DNA of 31,357 nt from Dehalococcoidia bacterium UBA6495 (lineage in GTDB: Bacteria > Chloroflexota > Dehalococcoidia > Lucifugimonadales > UBA826), in NCBI GenBank assembly GCA_002435305.1, contig DJMH01000033.1, positions 10,228 to 41,584 of the forward strand. The letters are read 5' to 3'. A program made the position numbers and the translations under genes. Under the pieces are notes generated by a model. The model had not been told where the DNA came from. It did not search any database and was given only the letters and a program-made list of their open reading frames with translations. Of this stretch, positions 8,437-16,044 are shown one piece after another (the stretch's first letter is position 1; the number at the start of each line of letters is the position of its first letter).

Positions 8437-8889
8437 ATGAGAATTTCAGTCGCTGCCGACCACAACGGATATGAATTGAAAAACGAAATAACAGAAATTC
8501 TCAAAAGAGATGGACATGATGTGATCGATATGGGGCCTCATGATTTGGACCCTTTGGATGATTATCCGGATTACGCAAAACCATTGGCGGAGAGTGTATC
8601 TTCAGGAGAAACTGAAAGAGGAATAATGGTTTGCGGGAGTGGGGTAGGAGCTTCAGTGGCTGCAAACAAAGTCAAAGGAGTAAGGGCAGCAGTATGCCAC
8701 GATATTTATTCGGCCCATCAAGGAGTTGAACACGACGACATGAACGTTCTCTGCCTCGGTTCACGAATCGTCGGTACCGAGGTGGTACGGGAACTGGTTT
8801 CAGCATTTATTTCTGCCGAATATACAAATGAAGAAAGGCATGCGCGAAGATTAACTAAAGTGATCGAAATGGAAAACGACTTTACCTAA
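8437..8889 (+). CDS. rpiB: Ribose-5-phosphate isomerase B (RpiB/LacAB family)
   Basis: Sugar-phosphate isomerase of 150 residues, interconverting ribose 5-phosphate and ribulose 5-phosphate in the pentose phosphate pathway. Recognisable features are AADHNGYELK at the N-terminus (substrate phosphate/ring-opening region), the active-site cysteine C66 in MVCGSGVGASVAANK, H99 in the GVEHDDMNVL segment and LGSRIVG. Positions C66 and H99 match the E. coli RpiB catalytic pair. The length is normal. LacA/LacB or allose-6-phosphate isomerase activity cannot be excluded, but a lone copy fits RpiB. A CGGAG site lies about 10 bases before the ATG. It is divergent from the large hydrolase and convergent with the uronate-dehydrogenase-like gene. 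Confidence 0.93.
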   Translation: MRISVAADHNGYELKNEITEILKRDGHDVIDMGPHDLDPLDDYPDYAKPLAESVSSGETERGIMVCGSGVGASVAANKVKGVRAAVCHDIYSAHQGVEHDDMNVLCLGSRIVGTEVVRELVSAFISAEYTNEERHARRLTKVIEMENDFT

Positions 8890-8932
8890 AATTGGATTAG
8901 CTAAATTCCGCCACCAGTAAATAGGCTACAGG

Positions 8933-9001
8933 TCACCTGGTTCGCTCTGTTTCCTCAAAAGCTGCACTTATCCTATCAACGTCATCAGTCGACTCAATCA
9001 A
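8933..9001 (-). other. Out-of-frame continuation of the uronate-dehydrogenase-like gene
   Basis: Directly past the stop at 8998-9000, another minus-strand frame stays open for 22 codons and reads ...STDDVDRISAAFEETER... before a TGA at 8933-8935. The composition is like an ordinary soluble helix. One extra base near the AAAGG at 9002-9006 would join it in frame after RKG. Known uronate dehydrogenases also continue past the equivalent point (after their NAEAFRR segment). It may be a natural frameshift, a sequencing error or coincidence. Confidence 0.4.
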
Positions 9002-9765
9002 CCTTTACGCCATATCTCAGCATCATCAGAAGGAGAGTATCCTAAATCCGTCTCTGAATTACTTATATCCCAAAATCTCCACTTATTTCTCGATACGCCA
9101 TAATAGATTCCATATTTCAAGTTTGAAGGAGCCTCTATGCAGCTTTGGAATAATTTGCTCAAATCAGTATGGGTAAGGAGGGTAGCGAATTGCCTCTGGT
9201 TCATAGGTTTACCTTCAGAATTAAGAGTACCAATTCGTACCGATAGAGAACTGATTCCATGTTGGTCCGAATAGAATCTACCCGCGGCTTCTCCAAAGGC
9301 TTTAGCAATCCCATATGGCCCGTCAGGCCTAACCGGCATATCTGTGGTTATCAATGGGATTGAATCAGCTTCGAGGCCACTATAATCACCTTTTACGATT
9401 GCGCTATATGGGCTATCCAATTCGTACATACCAGTGGCATGATTTGAGCTGGCAAAGATAACCCTTTTTACTCCCGCAACTTTAGAAGCCTCCAAAGCAT
9501 TAGAAGTGCATTTTAAATTGACATCATGGATAACATCCCAAGCACTATATTGACTGGGATTACTTGCAAGATCAATGACAGTATCAACGCCGTAAAAAGC
9601 TGGCAAAATATCTTGAAGAATAGAACAGTTTGCCTTCACGGTCGGGACTTGGCTAGATTCTTCCAAGTCCAATCCCGTGATCTCGTATTGTTGCTTTAGG
9701 GATTCTGCAAGCACAGTTCCTACCAACCCTGATACTCCAGTAATTAAAATCTTTTTTTTATCCAT
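8998..9765 (-). CDS. NAD-dependent epimerase/dehydratase-family SDR, uronate-dehydrogenase-like
   Basis: Extended SDR of 255 residues. It has the NAD-binding GVSGLVG (10-16 from the chosen start), a following acidic residue pattern (GLDLE), FASSNHATGMY (about 104-114) and the catalytic Y151/K155 in YGIAKAFGE preceded by RPDGP. The SSNH and RPDGxYG strings are characteristic of uronate dehydrogenase, which oxidises glucuronate or galacturonate to the aldaro-lactone. I chose the ATG at 9765 because GAGAG lies 8 bases upstream of it; the ATG at 9780 would have almost no spacer. No sugar-acid pathway neighbours are present. The C-terminus appears cut short by a frame change (see the entry at 8933-9001). 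Confidence 0.8.
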   Translation of the reverse strand: MDKKKILITGVSGLVGTVLAESLKQQYEITGLDLEESSQVPTVKANCSILQDILPAFYGVDTVIDLASNPSQYSAWDVIHDVNLKCTSNALEASKVAGVKRVIFASSNHATGMYELDSPYSAIVKGDYSGLEADSIPLITTDMPVRPDGPYGIAKAFGEAAGRFYSDQHGISSLSVRIGTLNSEGKPMNQRQFATLLTHTDLSKLFQSCIEAPSNLKYGIYYGVSRNKWRFWDISNSETDLGYSPSDDAEIWRKG

Positions 9766-9780
9766 ATTGCATACTCTCAA

Positions 9781-10032
9781 AGAATGGGGGCTACCTCAAA
9801 ATAGAATGAGACAAGAAAATCTACTAGCTTTTTATCAGGAAAATTTGATTGCTACAATAGCTGGCGACCCCTCATTTCGATTGCTCCAAACCTCCAATGT
9901 TGTGATTGGGGGGTTTGCGGATAACTTAATGATGGATATAATTCCGAAACTTTCTGAATTTTAGAATCCCTATTTAAGGAAAAAGTCAGCTAAAAGAACA
10001 GAAAATTACCTAAACTTACGAGGTGCAACGTT
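9781..10032. other. Intergenic stretch without a supported gene
   Basis: This 252-base divergent gap separates the uronate-dehydrogenase-like gene from the DUF5679 gene. An open frame from an ATG at 9806 to 9964 could encode 52 residues (MRQENLLAFYQENLI...), but it lacks a well-placed ribosome site and matches nothing I recognise. No clear promoter pair, terminator or RNA is visible. Confidence 0.4.
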
Positions 10033-10176
10033 TTGGAAGCTTATTGTCTTAAATGCAAAGGACCGCATGAAATCAAAGAACCCTCCGAGATCACACTTAA
10101 AAACGGTAGGGCAGCCACTCAGGGAAAATGTGGGGCTTGTGGTTCAAAAGTATTTAGAATTGGAAAAGCTAGTTAG
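10033..10176 (+). CDS. DUF5679-type small zinc-ribbon protein, TTG start
   Basis: Small protein of 47 residues starting on TTG: LEAYCLKCKGPHEIKEP, then KNGRAATQGKCGACG and SKVFRIGKAS. Two CxxC pairs (CLKC and CGAC) make a four-cysteine zinc ribbon, and the sequence between and after them matches the DUF5679 pattern (AYC.KCK...M.NGRPATQG.C..CG.K.FRIGK). AGGTG lies exactly 7 bases before the TTG and there is no in-frame ATG, which fixes the start. The function of the family is unknown; zinc ribbons of this size usually bind nucleic acid or a protein partner. It ends 24 bases before the aminotransferase gene and probably shares its transcript. Confidence 0.85.
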   Translation: MEAYCLKCKGPHEIKEPSEITLKNGRAATQGKCGACGSKVFRIGKAS

Positions 10177-10200
10177 TGATAGTTTGAGAAATGAGGTGAA

Positions 10201-11580
10201 ATGATGGCAACTACAACCACACTGTCTGGTGAGATGATCGAAGAACTGAAACAGCAGGCCGCTGAGCATTTTTGGCCTCATGCCCGCCAAACCAACGACA
10301 TGTTTGGGGATAATGGGCTCAAGCTTGTAAGCGATTCGAAAGGGGTATGGGTTTACGACGTTGAAGGGAACGAATGGTTTGACACCCTATCTGGCATGTG
10401 GCTGGTAAATATTGGCCATGGCAGAAAAGAAATTGCCGACGCTGTTTACGAACAAATGCAAGGGATTTCTTACTCCCCCGGTGGCACTTTAACCCCGGTA
10501 ACCGCAGAACTTGCAGGTAGAGTTGCCGCCCTAGCACCCGACAAACAGGCAAGAGTGTACTTTGTCAGCGGTGGATCAGAGGCAGTTGAAACTGCACTTA
10601 AAATGGCAAAAAATTACCAGAAGAATATAGGGGAAGGTACTAGGTACAAGGTTATAAGCAGAAAAGGCTCATACCACGGGGCAACTCATGCCTGCATGAG
10701 TCTAGGTGGCGGAGGTGTAGCGGCTCCTACTAATTATGGTCCTCTAATGCCCGGAAACATTCATATTGAACAACCCGACGCATATCGGGGAAGATGCTGC
10801 AGCGCTGATGGAGGATGCACACTCGAATGTGCAAAGGACTTGGAACGAGCCATACTTCACGAGGGACAATCCACTGTAGCTGCCTTCATAGGTGAACCAA
10901 TTTCGGCGGCATCAGGTATCCACATTCCTCACCCAGAGTACTGGCCTACAATCCGAGAAATATGCGATAAATACGGCGTCGTGATGATATGTGATGAAGT
11001 GATAAATGCGTTCGGCAGGACTGGAAAAATGTTCGCTACAGAGCATTGGGGTATTAAACCTGATATTACTACTGTCGCCAAAGCACTAACCAGCGGGTAC
11101 CTACCGATTGGCGCAGCTATTGCCAGCAAAAAGATTGCTTCAGCTTTCGAGGGAGGGGATGACGACACATTCAGGCATCTCATAACATTTGGTGGAAATC
11201 CTGCATCATGCGCAGCAGCCATTGCGAATCTCAACATTATGGAAAATGAAAATATTGTGGAAAATGCAGCTGTCATGGGAGACTACATGTATGAGCGACT
11301 GCAATCACTATATGATCATAAACTAGTTGGGGATGTTCGCGGCGGAAAAGGACTATTGAGTGCTGTTGAACTTGTAAAAGACAGGGATACAAAAGAAAAA
11401 TTTCCAGTTGAATTAAAATTTGCGGACAAAGTCACCGCAGCATTGCAAAAACATATGATACTCGGCCGAGCGGGGGATTCTATCCCAATCGCACCTCCTC
11501 TTTGCATAACAAAAAATGAAATCGATCATTTTGTGGGGCAGCTTGACTCGGCTCTGACGGACATAGAAACCACCTTTTAG
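10201..11580 (+). CDS. Class III PLP-dependent aminotransferase (omega-amino-acid/taurine type)
   Basis: Fold-type I aminotransferase of 459 residues. K294 in TTVAKALTSGYLPIGA forms the PLP Schiff base, D265 in CDEVINAFGRTG binds the pyridine nitrogen, and SGGSEAVETALKMAK (about 123-137) and YHGAT form the cofactor pocket. The family moves amino groups from omega-amino acids, amines or taurine to pyruvate or 2-oxoglutarate; the exact donor is not readable. C199, C200, C206 and C210 cluster in RCCSADGGCTLEC, in an insertion loop whose cysteines vary in the family. GAGGTG lies just upstream; spacing favours the second ATG at 10204. The DAO-type flavoenzyme follows 9 bases later, so the two probably act in one amine/amino-acid route. 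Confidence 0.92.
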   Translation: MMATTTTLSGEMIEELKQQAAEHFWPHARQTNDMFGDNGLKLVSDSKGVWVYDVEGNEWFDTLSGMWLVNIGHGRKEIADAVYEQMQGISYSPGGTLTPVTAELAGRVAALAPDKQARVYFVSGGSEAVETALKMAKNYQKNIGEGTRYKVISRKGSYHGATHACMSLGGGGVAAPTNYGPLMPGNIHIEQPDAYRGRCCSADGGCTLECAKDLERAILHEGQSTVAAFIGEPISAASGIHIPHPEYWPTIREICDKYGVVMICDEVINAFGRTGKMFATEHWGIKPDITTVAKALTSGYLPIGAAIASKKIASAFEGGDDDTFRHLITFGGNPASCAAAIANLNIMENENIVENAAVMGDYMYERLQSLYDHKLVGDVRGGKGLLSAVELVKDRDTKEKFPVELKFADKVTAALQKHMILGRAGDSIPIAPPLCITKNEIDHFVGQLDSALTDIETTF

Positions 11581-11589
11581 ATCTCAAAT

Positions 11590-12708
11590 ATGCAATCGAA
11601 CGTTTGTGTCGTAGGAGGAGGTATAGTAGGACTATCCTCTGCCTATTTCCTTGCCAAAACAGGGCATTCAGTCACGGTGATAGAAAGGGACTCAATTGGC
11701 AGTCACGCTTCGGGATTTGCCTATGGAAGTCTAAGTCCCTTGGGTGAGGCTGGCCAGGCCGAGGATATTTTGCCTGAGCTCGAAATAGCCCGAATGGGAA
11801 TGGATATACATACCCAATTTTCAAGAGAGTTATTTGAAAGTACCGGAATAAAGACCGACCATAGGTTTCGCCCAGCCCTCGACTTAACTTTCACAGCGTC
11901 TGAAGCTACTAAAGCAAAAAAGCAAGTTGAATGGAGAACCGACGAAAAAGGCTACCGTGTCGAATGGCTCAGCAGTGAGGAAGCGCTACAGGTAAATCCT
12001 CATATTTCAAAAGAAATCCTGGGGGCTGTCTATACGGAGGGGGTAGCCGACGTAGAACCTTACAAATTATTGTTGGCGTTAACACAAGCATGTGAATTAC
12101 TTGGAGTCGATATTGTCCACGGAGACGTGAGTGGTGTCATCCGGAAAGGTACCACTATTACAATAACTACCCAAAGTGGACTCAGAACCTGTGACAATCT
12201 AGTTCTGGCGATGGGACCTTGGATGGGTAAAACGGCAGAATGGCTCGGTATTGAAGTGCCCATAACTCCTTTAAAAGGCCAAATAGTAAGGCTGAATGCA
12301 CCAAACGTTACGGTGAACTGTTCAGTTGGATGGCAGGGAAATTACGCATGCACAAAACCGGATGGACTCCTGTGGGCCGGAACCACCGAAGAGAACGTAG
12401 GTTTCAATGACATACCAACTATAAATGGCAGAGATCAAATACTTGAGGCACTGAACAAAATGATACCTAATCTAGATGACGCAACCTTAGTACAACACAC
12501 CGCCTGCCTACGGCCACTTCCTGTAGATGGGAAAATCATTATAGGGTCAGTTCCAAACGATCAGAACATCTTTTTGGCTACTGGAACCGGTAGAAAAGGA
12601 ATTCTGCTCGGTCCAGCGATGGGCAAGATTATTTCGCAACTGATATCAGACCAACAACCTGAAGTGGAAATAACCTCTTTCAGTCCAGCCAGATTTGCTT
12701 CCCTTTAG
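11590..12708 (+). CDS. FAD-dependent oxidoreductase, DAO family (glycine/D-amino-acid oxidase-like)
   Basis: Flavoenzyme of 372 residues in the DAO superfamily. The N-terminal Rossmann motif is VVGGGIVGLSSAYFLAK (G9-x-G11-x-x-G14) with E32 in VIERD for the adenosine ribose, and the C-terminal FAD loop reads ATGTGRKGILLGPAMG. Members oxidise amines such as D-amino acids, glycine, sarcosine or proline to imines. Substrate and electron acceptor are unknown. It sits 9 bases after the aminotransferase gene in an evident operon. That pairing suggests degradation of an amino compound. Imines from such enzymes are RidA substrates and a RidA-like gene lies elsewhere in the window, but no direct link is shown. 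It ends 4 bases from the convergent NIPSNAP gene. Confidence 0.9.
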   Translation: MQSNVCVVGGGIVGLSSAYFLAKTGHSVTVIERDSIGSHASGFAYGSLSPLGEAGQAEDILPELEIARMGMDIHTQFSRELFESTGIKTDHRFRPALDLTFTASEATKAKKQVEWRTDEKGYRVEWLSSEEALQVNPHISKEILGAVYTEGVADVEPYKLLLALTQACELLGVDIVHGDVSGVIRKGTTITITTQSGLRTCDNLVLAMGPWMGKTAEWLGIEVPITPLKGQIVRLNAPNVTVNCSVGWQGNYACTKPDGLLWAGTTEENVGFNDIPTINGRDQILEALNKMIPNLDDATLVQHTACLRPLPVDGKIIIGSVPNDQNIFLATGTGRKGILLGPAMGKIISQLISDQQPEVEITSFSPARFASL

Positions 12709-12712
12709 GTGT

Positions 12713-13327
12713 TTATTGGAGCGGGGAAAAATCAAAAGGTAACAATATTTTATTTTCTTGTTTTACAGGGGCAACTCCACCTTTAGGCGGCCACACACCC
12801 TGCGCTCTCGTTTCTGCCCTAACGCTCGCACGTTCCTCAAAAGAATCATATGACCACATGTGTATGAATTTATTCAGCCCCCCAATATCAGAATACCAGC
12901 ACCCAACCAGAGGAGAATATTCTTCCCTTTTTGCAATAGCCGCCCCCCAGGCATCTAACACTTTAGGAATATCTCCAGGTTTATATGTATAAATTCTCAT
13001 CTCATAAATGGGACCGATATTCTTAGGTTCTAAGGGCCTCATGAAAGGGGCTGGAAGCATAATTTCACTTTCCATATTTAAGATAATGTCATTGTTATCC
13101 GGCGGCCAATCACCATCTGATACCGCTTTGGACCTAATCTCGGATCTGTGATTTAAATCTTCATATGGCCAAATGTGGACGACCTGATTGAGGGGTCCCA
13201 TTTCTGTATACCAAAACCCCCCTAACGAAGAGTATTCCAGTCTTTTATCCAATTTGGCCTTTGTGTTTTCACCAAACTGATCCACAGTCCTAGGTTTGAT
13301 ATCGTAGGTCCGAAACTCATATATCAT
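12713..13327 (-). CDS. Tandem-domain NIPSNAP-family protein
   Basis: Protein of 204 residues built of two NIPSNAP modules (about 1-100 and 105-204) that resemble each other closely: YEFRTYDIKPRTVDQF / YEMRIYTYKPGDIPKV, then EYSSLGGFWYTEMGPLNQ / EYSPLVGCWYSDIGGLNK, then HIWPYED / HMWSYDS and a WPP...LLP-type end in each. NIPSNAP modules have a ferredoxin-like dimeric alpha/beta-barrel fold, so a duplicated chain probably forms the pseudo-dimer internally. The biochemical role in bacteria is not established. AGGAG lies 8 bases upstream of the ATG. It is divergent from galE across an AT-rich 150-base gap. Confidence 0.9.
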   Translation of the reverse strand: MIYEFRTYDIKPRTVDQFGENTKAKLDKRLEYSSLGGFWYTEMGPLNQVVHIWPYEDLNHRSEIRSKAVSDGDWPPDNNDIILNMESEIMLPAPFMRPLEPKNIGPIYEMRIYTYKPGDIPKVLDAWGAAIAKREEYSPLVGCWYSDIGGLNKFIHMWSYDSFEERASVRAETRAQGVWPPKGGVAPVKQENKILLPFDFSPLQ

Positions 13328-13477
13328 ACTAATACTCCTACCTAAAACAACTCAACATGAACTCGAAACACAAGCCTAACATAATAGAATGAAATAAAAT
13401 ATTTAAAGTACCTTTGAGAGTCTTGCTCATGACAAATAAATTTACATATCTTAAGAAAATACAGGTAAGGATTTAAG

Positions 13478-14464
13478 TTGAAAATACTGATAACGGGTGG
13501 AGCTGGATACATTGGAAGCATGGTTTGTCATTCTCTGGCGGACCATGGGCATGAACCAATAATAATTGATTCTATGATTACAGGATCCCGTCAGCAGGTG
13601 GATCAATTCCCTACATTCACTGGTGATATCGCCGATGATGATCTAATAAAAAACATAATCAAAGAACATCCTGAGATTGAGAGCGTGGTGCACTGTGCAG
13701 GGAAAATTTTAGTCGCCGAATCGGCTTTGAATCCAGATCAATATTATTATGAAAACGTAAGCAAATCTCTCCAGTTATTTACAACTCTGAGAACTATCGG
13801 CATCAAAAAAATACTTTTTAGTTCTAGTGCCTCCATATATGAGGCCAAAAATGGGGAAAGTGTGGATGAGGATTCCATTTTGAGCCCATTGAGCCCTTAC
13901 GCTAAAACCAAATTCATGACCGAATTGATTTTGGAAGATTTTTGTAATGCCTTTGAAATAGGAGGGATTGTGCTCAGATATTTTAACCCTATTGGAGCTG
14001 ATCCAAAAATGAGGTGCGGCCCCAGTTTAGACAACACCTCCCACTTATTGGGCAATCTAGTAAGAGCGGCAGAGGGCTACACAGCTAACATTAAAATCAC
14101 CGGTTCTAACTGGCCAACCAAAGACGGTACGGGGGTACGGGATTATATTCATGTTTGGGATCTTGCTGAGGCCCACGTTGCGGCACTGGAATCCTTCCAT
14201 TCAATATTAGCCTCAAAATCCAAATTCGAAAAAATTAATATCGGAGGCGGTAGTCCGACCACCGTAAAAGAATTTATTGAGACTTTTGAGCAAGTATATG
14301 GATGCGAAATAGCAACCGTCGAAGCGCCTCCTCGTGATGGGGATACTGCAGGTGCGTTCGCCAATATACGCAAGGCCGAGAGACTAATGAATTGGCAGCC
14401 ACGGATGTCTGTCGAGCAAGGGATAGCCGACGCAATCAAATGGCACAGAAAAATGACCGATTAG
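13478..14464 (+). CDS. galE: UDP-glucose 4-epimerase (GalE-like)
   Basis: Extended SDR of 328 residues that interconverts UDP-glucose and UDP-galactose (or the N-acetyl forms). It has GGAGYIGS (NAD-binding G7-x-x-G10-x-x-G13), FSSSASIYEAKNG with S117 as the likely catalytic Ser, Y141 and K145 in SPYAKTK, LRYFNPIGADP, and GTGVRDYIHVWDLAEAH, which is highly typical of GalE. The length matches the family (about 330-340). The start is TTG at 13478 with a GGTAAGG site 7 bases upstream; no closer ATG preserves the Gly-rich loop. It leads a plus-strand run with the CoA ligase, HAD and phosphofructokinase genes, but its metabolic link to them is not obvious. Confidence 0.92.
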   Translation: MKILITGGAGYIGSMVCHSLADHGHEPIIIDSMITGSRQQVDQFPTFTGDIADDDLIKNIIKEHPEIESVVHCAGKILVAESALNPDQYYYENVSKSLQLFTTLRTIGIKKILFSSSASIYEAKNGESVDEDSILSPLSPYAKTKFMTELILEDFCNAFEIGGIVLRYFNPIGADPKMRCGPSLDNTSHLLGNLVRAAEGYTANIKITGSNWPTKDGTGVRDYIHVWDLAEAHVAALESFHSILASKSKFEKINIGGGSPTTVKEFIETFEQVYGCEIATVEAPPRDGDTAGAFANIRKAERLMNWQPRMSVEQGIADAIKWHRKMTD

Positions 14465-14529
14465 ACAAAGTTGCGGTATTCATTTCATTCAGTACAATTC
14501 TGTTACCTAGCTCCCAAGGAGGGATTAAG

Positions 14530-16023
14530 TTGTCTACTTTAGCAGACCTAATAACAAATCACCCATCGAATAAAAATGCAATTCTAATACCCGGCGGGCC
14601 AACAATAACTTATGGTGAATTTGCGGACCAGATCGAAAAAACAGCAGAAATACTTTCTGCTGCTGGGGTAGAAAAAGGTCGTACCGTTTCAATCGTACTC
14701 GGAAATGGTCTAGACTTTATGATTACCTTTTTCGCGATAACGAGGTCCGGCGCGATCGCAGCTCCCTTAAACTCAGCCTATACAAACGAAGAATTCAAAT
14801 TTTATATGGAGGATACTGAATCTCAGTTGGTTATTATTGCTCCAGGTGCAGATGTTGCGAAACAAGCAGCTGATGAATTGAATATCCCAGTTGCTGAAGT
14901 CAATTTAGATAATCAAGGCCAACTGTCGATATCCAAATCAGGATCTTTGTTAACGGCGAGATCATCCGCATCAGCTCCTTCAGAAGATGACATAGCTCTT
15001 TTTCTTCATACATCAGGCACCACCAGCAGGCCAAAGGGAGTTCCCCTAACCCACGGTAACTTGATGGCATCTTTACAAAATATAGTGAATACCTACAACC
15101 TCACCGAAGATGATTTGGCAATGGTTGTTATGCCGTTGTTCCATGTCCATGGACTTATAGGAGTTTCACTATCCACTATGAAAAGTGGTGGCAGTATGGT
15201 GATCCCACCGAGATTTAGTGCCAGCAATTTTTGGGAAATACAAGCAACCACAAATGCCACTTGGTATTCAGCGGTGCCCACTATTCACCAAATACTGCTG
15301 ATGAGAGCAGATGAAGACAAGGCACCTAGCCAATCATTTCGTTTCATACGATCCTGCTCTGCCGCACTGGCACCTTCAGTTTTTAATGACCTCGAAAATA
15401 GGTTTGGGGCCCCTGTATTAGAGGCCTACGGTATGACTGAGGCATCTCACCAAATGTCGTCAAATCTCTTACCTCCTGGGCCAAGAAATCCAGGTACCGT
15501 AGGAAAAGGGACTGGTGTCGAAATCGGTATTATGGATGAAAATGGCACTCTTCTGGCAACAAACCAAACTGGGGAGGTTGTTATAAAAGGTCCGAATGTC
15601 ACCCATGGATATCACAATAACCGTTCGGCCAATGAAGAGGCATTCACTAATGGTTGGTTTAGAACCGGTGACCAGGGAGTTCTGTCTGGGAAATCGATAC
15701 TCACCCTAACTGGAAGACTCAAGGAACTCATTAACCGTGGGGGCGAAAAAATTTCCCCCCTAGAAGTTGATGCCGCGATACTGCAGCACCCAAATGTCTC
15801 AGAGGCGGTTTGTTTCGGGGTCCCTGATGAAAAATATGGGGAAGCAGTACAAGCAGCAGTGGTGATATCCTCGGGAACAAGTGAAAGTGAGATCCAGTCT
15901 TTCTGCGGCCAACATTTGGCAGATTTCAAAATCCCAGACCGTGTTTATATAGTTGACGAATTACCCAGAACAGCTACAGGGAAAATTCAGCGGAGGCATG
16001 TAGCAGCCAAGTTTGCAGAATAG
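14530..16023 (+). CDS. AMP-dependent CoA ligase, oxalyl-CoA-synthetase-like (Pcs60/AAE3 type)
   Basis: ANL-superfamily acid-CoA ligase of 497 residues. The P-loop is LHTSGTTSRPKGVPLTH. Further motifs are MPLFHVHGLIGVSLST, IRSCSAALAPSV, EAYGMTEASHQMSSN (A5-type), WFRTGDQG (A7) and GRLKELINRGGEKISPLEVD (A8), with the catalytic Lys in PRTATGKIQRR. The strings MTEASHQM and FHVHGLIG closely resemble yeast Pcs60 and plant AAE3, which activate oxalate; oxalate is therefore the leading but unproven substrate. The open frame runs further upstream into galE, but TTG at 14530 is preceded at 6 bases by a near-perfect AAGGAGGG, and translation from there begins at the normal N-terminus (STLADLITNHP). HAD and PFK genes follow closely. 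Confidence 0.87.
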   Translation: MSTLADLITNHPSNKNAILIPGGPTITYGEFADQIEKTAEILSAAGVEKGRTVSIVLGNGLDFMITFFAITRSGAIAAPLNSAYTNEEFKFYMEDTESQLVIIAPGADVAKQAADELNIPVAEVNLDNQGQLSISKSGSLLTARSSASAPSEDDIALFLHTSGTTSRPKGVPLTHGNLMASLQNIVNTYNLTEDDLAMVVMPLFHVHGLIGVSLSTMKSGGSMVIPPRFSASNFWEIQATTNATWYSAVPTIHQILLMRADEDKAPSQSFRFIRSCSAALAPSVFNDLENRFGAPVLEAYGMTEASHQMSSNLLPPGPRNPGTVGKGTGVEIGIMDENGTLLATNQTGEVVIKGPNVTHGYHNNRSANEEAFTNGWFRTGDQGVLSGKSILTLTGRLKELINRGGEKISPLEVDAAILQHPNVSEAVCFGVPDEKYGEAVQAAVVISSGTSESEIQSFCGQHLADFKIPDRVYIVDELPRTATGKIQRRHVAAKFAE

Positions 16024-16044
16024 AAACTAGACAAGGTGAATTGA

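Noticed and set aside
9806..9964. Possible 52-residue plus-strand protein (MRQENLLAFYQENLI...)
   Set aside because: No properly spaced ribosome site and no family I recognise; its frame continues from the antisense of the neighbouring gene, so it is probably chance.
14392..14529. Longer N-terminus for the CoA ligase starting inside galE
   Set aside because: The added 46 residues are out-of-frame galE sequence and low-similarity linker; TTG 14530 has a near-perfect ribosome site and gives the family-typical N-terminus.
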